Part shown: positions 63,266 through 64,000 of the stretch, piece after piece
Numbering within the stretch: position 1 is the stretch's first letter
Layout: each line of letters starts with the position of its first letter
From: Tubiluchus corallicola
Lineage: Eukaryota > Priapulida > Priapulimorpha > Priapulimorphida > Tubiluchidae
Length of the DNA: 64,000 bases
Assembly: GCA_030141605.1 (NCBI GenBank)
Contig: JAQGDQ010000074.1
Coordinates: 126,001-190,000, forward strand
Direction of reading: 5' to 3'
Made by a program: the position numbers and the translations under genes
Notes under the pieces: model-generated
The model's database searches: none
What the model was told of the DNA's origin: nothing
The model's input: only the letters and a program-made list of their open reading frames with translations

Positions 63266-64000
63266 CTGGAGGAGCAAAAAAAAACAGTTCTGGCAAATTA
63301 CTTTTTTCATATCAGTAGGCGTTTTACTTGCTTTACGTTTTACACTTAGTCGTTTGCAAAAATGCTTTAAACTAGATCTGCAAATGTTTGATAGATAAGT
63401 TGGTTTATTAAATGAAGTCGATTTCACTAGCGAATGGCAAGCATATTTAAAAATAATAAAATTCGATAAATTCTATATAATATATTATCTAAAATATTAT
63501 AAAGAAATTATTCTATGCAATGTATTCTATACGTAGTGAATGTAAGAAACTGGCCATATCCCGAAAAGGCAAAATTTCTGTTTTCTAATTAGTCTACTAG
63601 CTCTGGTCACGTTCACACGGTATCAATGTGATCCATGTAGACTTCCTCCTTTGGTTACTTTCTCAACGGACTGATCATCGGATGTTCTCAGATTTAAAAG
63701 CCTTAAATGAATTTAGGAAGTCACTACAGAGTTTTCGCGCAGTTTATTAATAAAACAGGATGAAAGAGGATTTTGTTAACTGTTTACACGCATACAGTGC
63801 ATATGATACACAGCCTTCATTAACTCCATGTTACAAGCTGAGAACTTTTTACAGGAAATTTTAAACTCGCTTCCAAGTAGCGATGCATTCTAGTAGCACA
63901 TCTATAAAAATTACACTTTTTTCAATCACGCCTCGTGCAATTCATCTGGAGTTTCCAAATTACGAGGCCTGATCCAACGGCCATTGTCTTACAGACTCTC
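63266..64000 (-). other. Intron of gene B continuing beyond the window
   Basis: The pyrimidine tract next to the exon at 63265 lies here. No exon equivalent to gene A exon 6 (ending YRCF at a GTAAG donor) was found. Confidence 0.6.

Noticed and set aside
63980-64000. GTAAGAC on the minus strand as a donor of a further gene B exon
   Set aside because: The upstream sequence in the window does not resemble the expected YRCF exon.

Overview
This is a eukaryotic, AT-rich animal window: large spliced genes with GT-AG introns, several non-LTR retrotransposon remnants, 5S-rRNA-derived and tRNA-derived SINE-like pieces, and long (AG)n, (AT)n and (GGTAA)n arrays. The protein family found here is one I know from arthropods and other protostomes. 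Together with the repeat style this suggests an invertebrate, perhaps a mollusc or another lophotrochozoan. The phylum is an inference.

The main content is a pair of paralogous, tail-to-tail (convergent) genes. Gene A lies on the + strand: twelve exons from 5369 to 43070, plus a doubtful signal-peptide exon at 1097. Gene B lies on the - strand: its last seven exons run from 63265 down to 55471, and its 5' half lies beyond the window. Almost none of this is visible as long ORFs, because the exons are 68-214 nt. I joined them by splice sites and phase. Every junction keeps one open frame, and five of the seven comparable exons have identical or near-identical lengths in the two genes (214/214, 146/149, 189/189, 86/86, 112/112).

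The encoded protein is cysteine-rich and secreted, of the uncharacterised type carrying Pfam domains named, as I recall them, DUF7044, DUF7042 and DUF7043. It ends in a hydrophobic tail that looks like a GPI-anchor signal. Gene A is built from two homologous units: exons 2-7 and exons 8-12 match in order, cysteine motifs and intron phase. Function is unknown; a cell-surface or extracellular role is an inference from the sequence.

Layout: 1-5368, 5' flank or first intron with a decayed LINE flanked by inverted minisatellites; 5369-33015, gene A exons 2-4 with very long introns, including a (GGTAA)n array (9.55-9.86 kb) and a nest of antisense LINE 3' ends separated by (AG)n arrays (20.3-23.2 kb); 33016-43070, the compact 3' part of gene A; 43071-55470, the intergenic region with polyA signals, a decayed ~286-bp-period tandem repeat, a foldback element and a cluster of CRE/ATF-like sites; 55471-63265, gene B, with 5S-derived SINE copies in its large intron; 63266-64000, intron of gene B.
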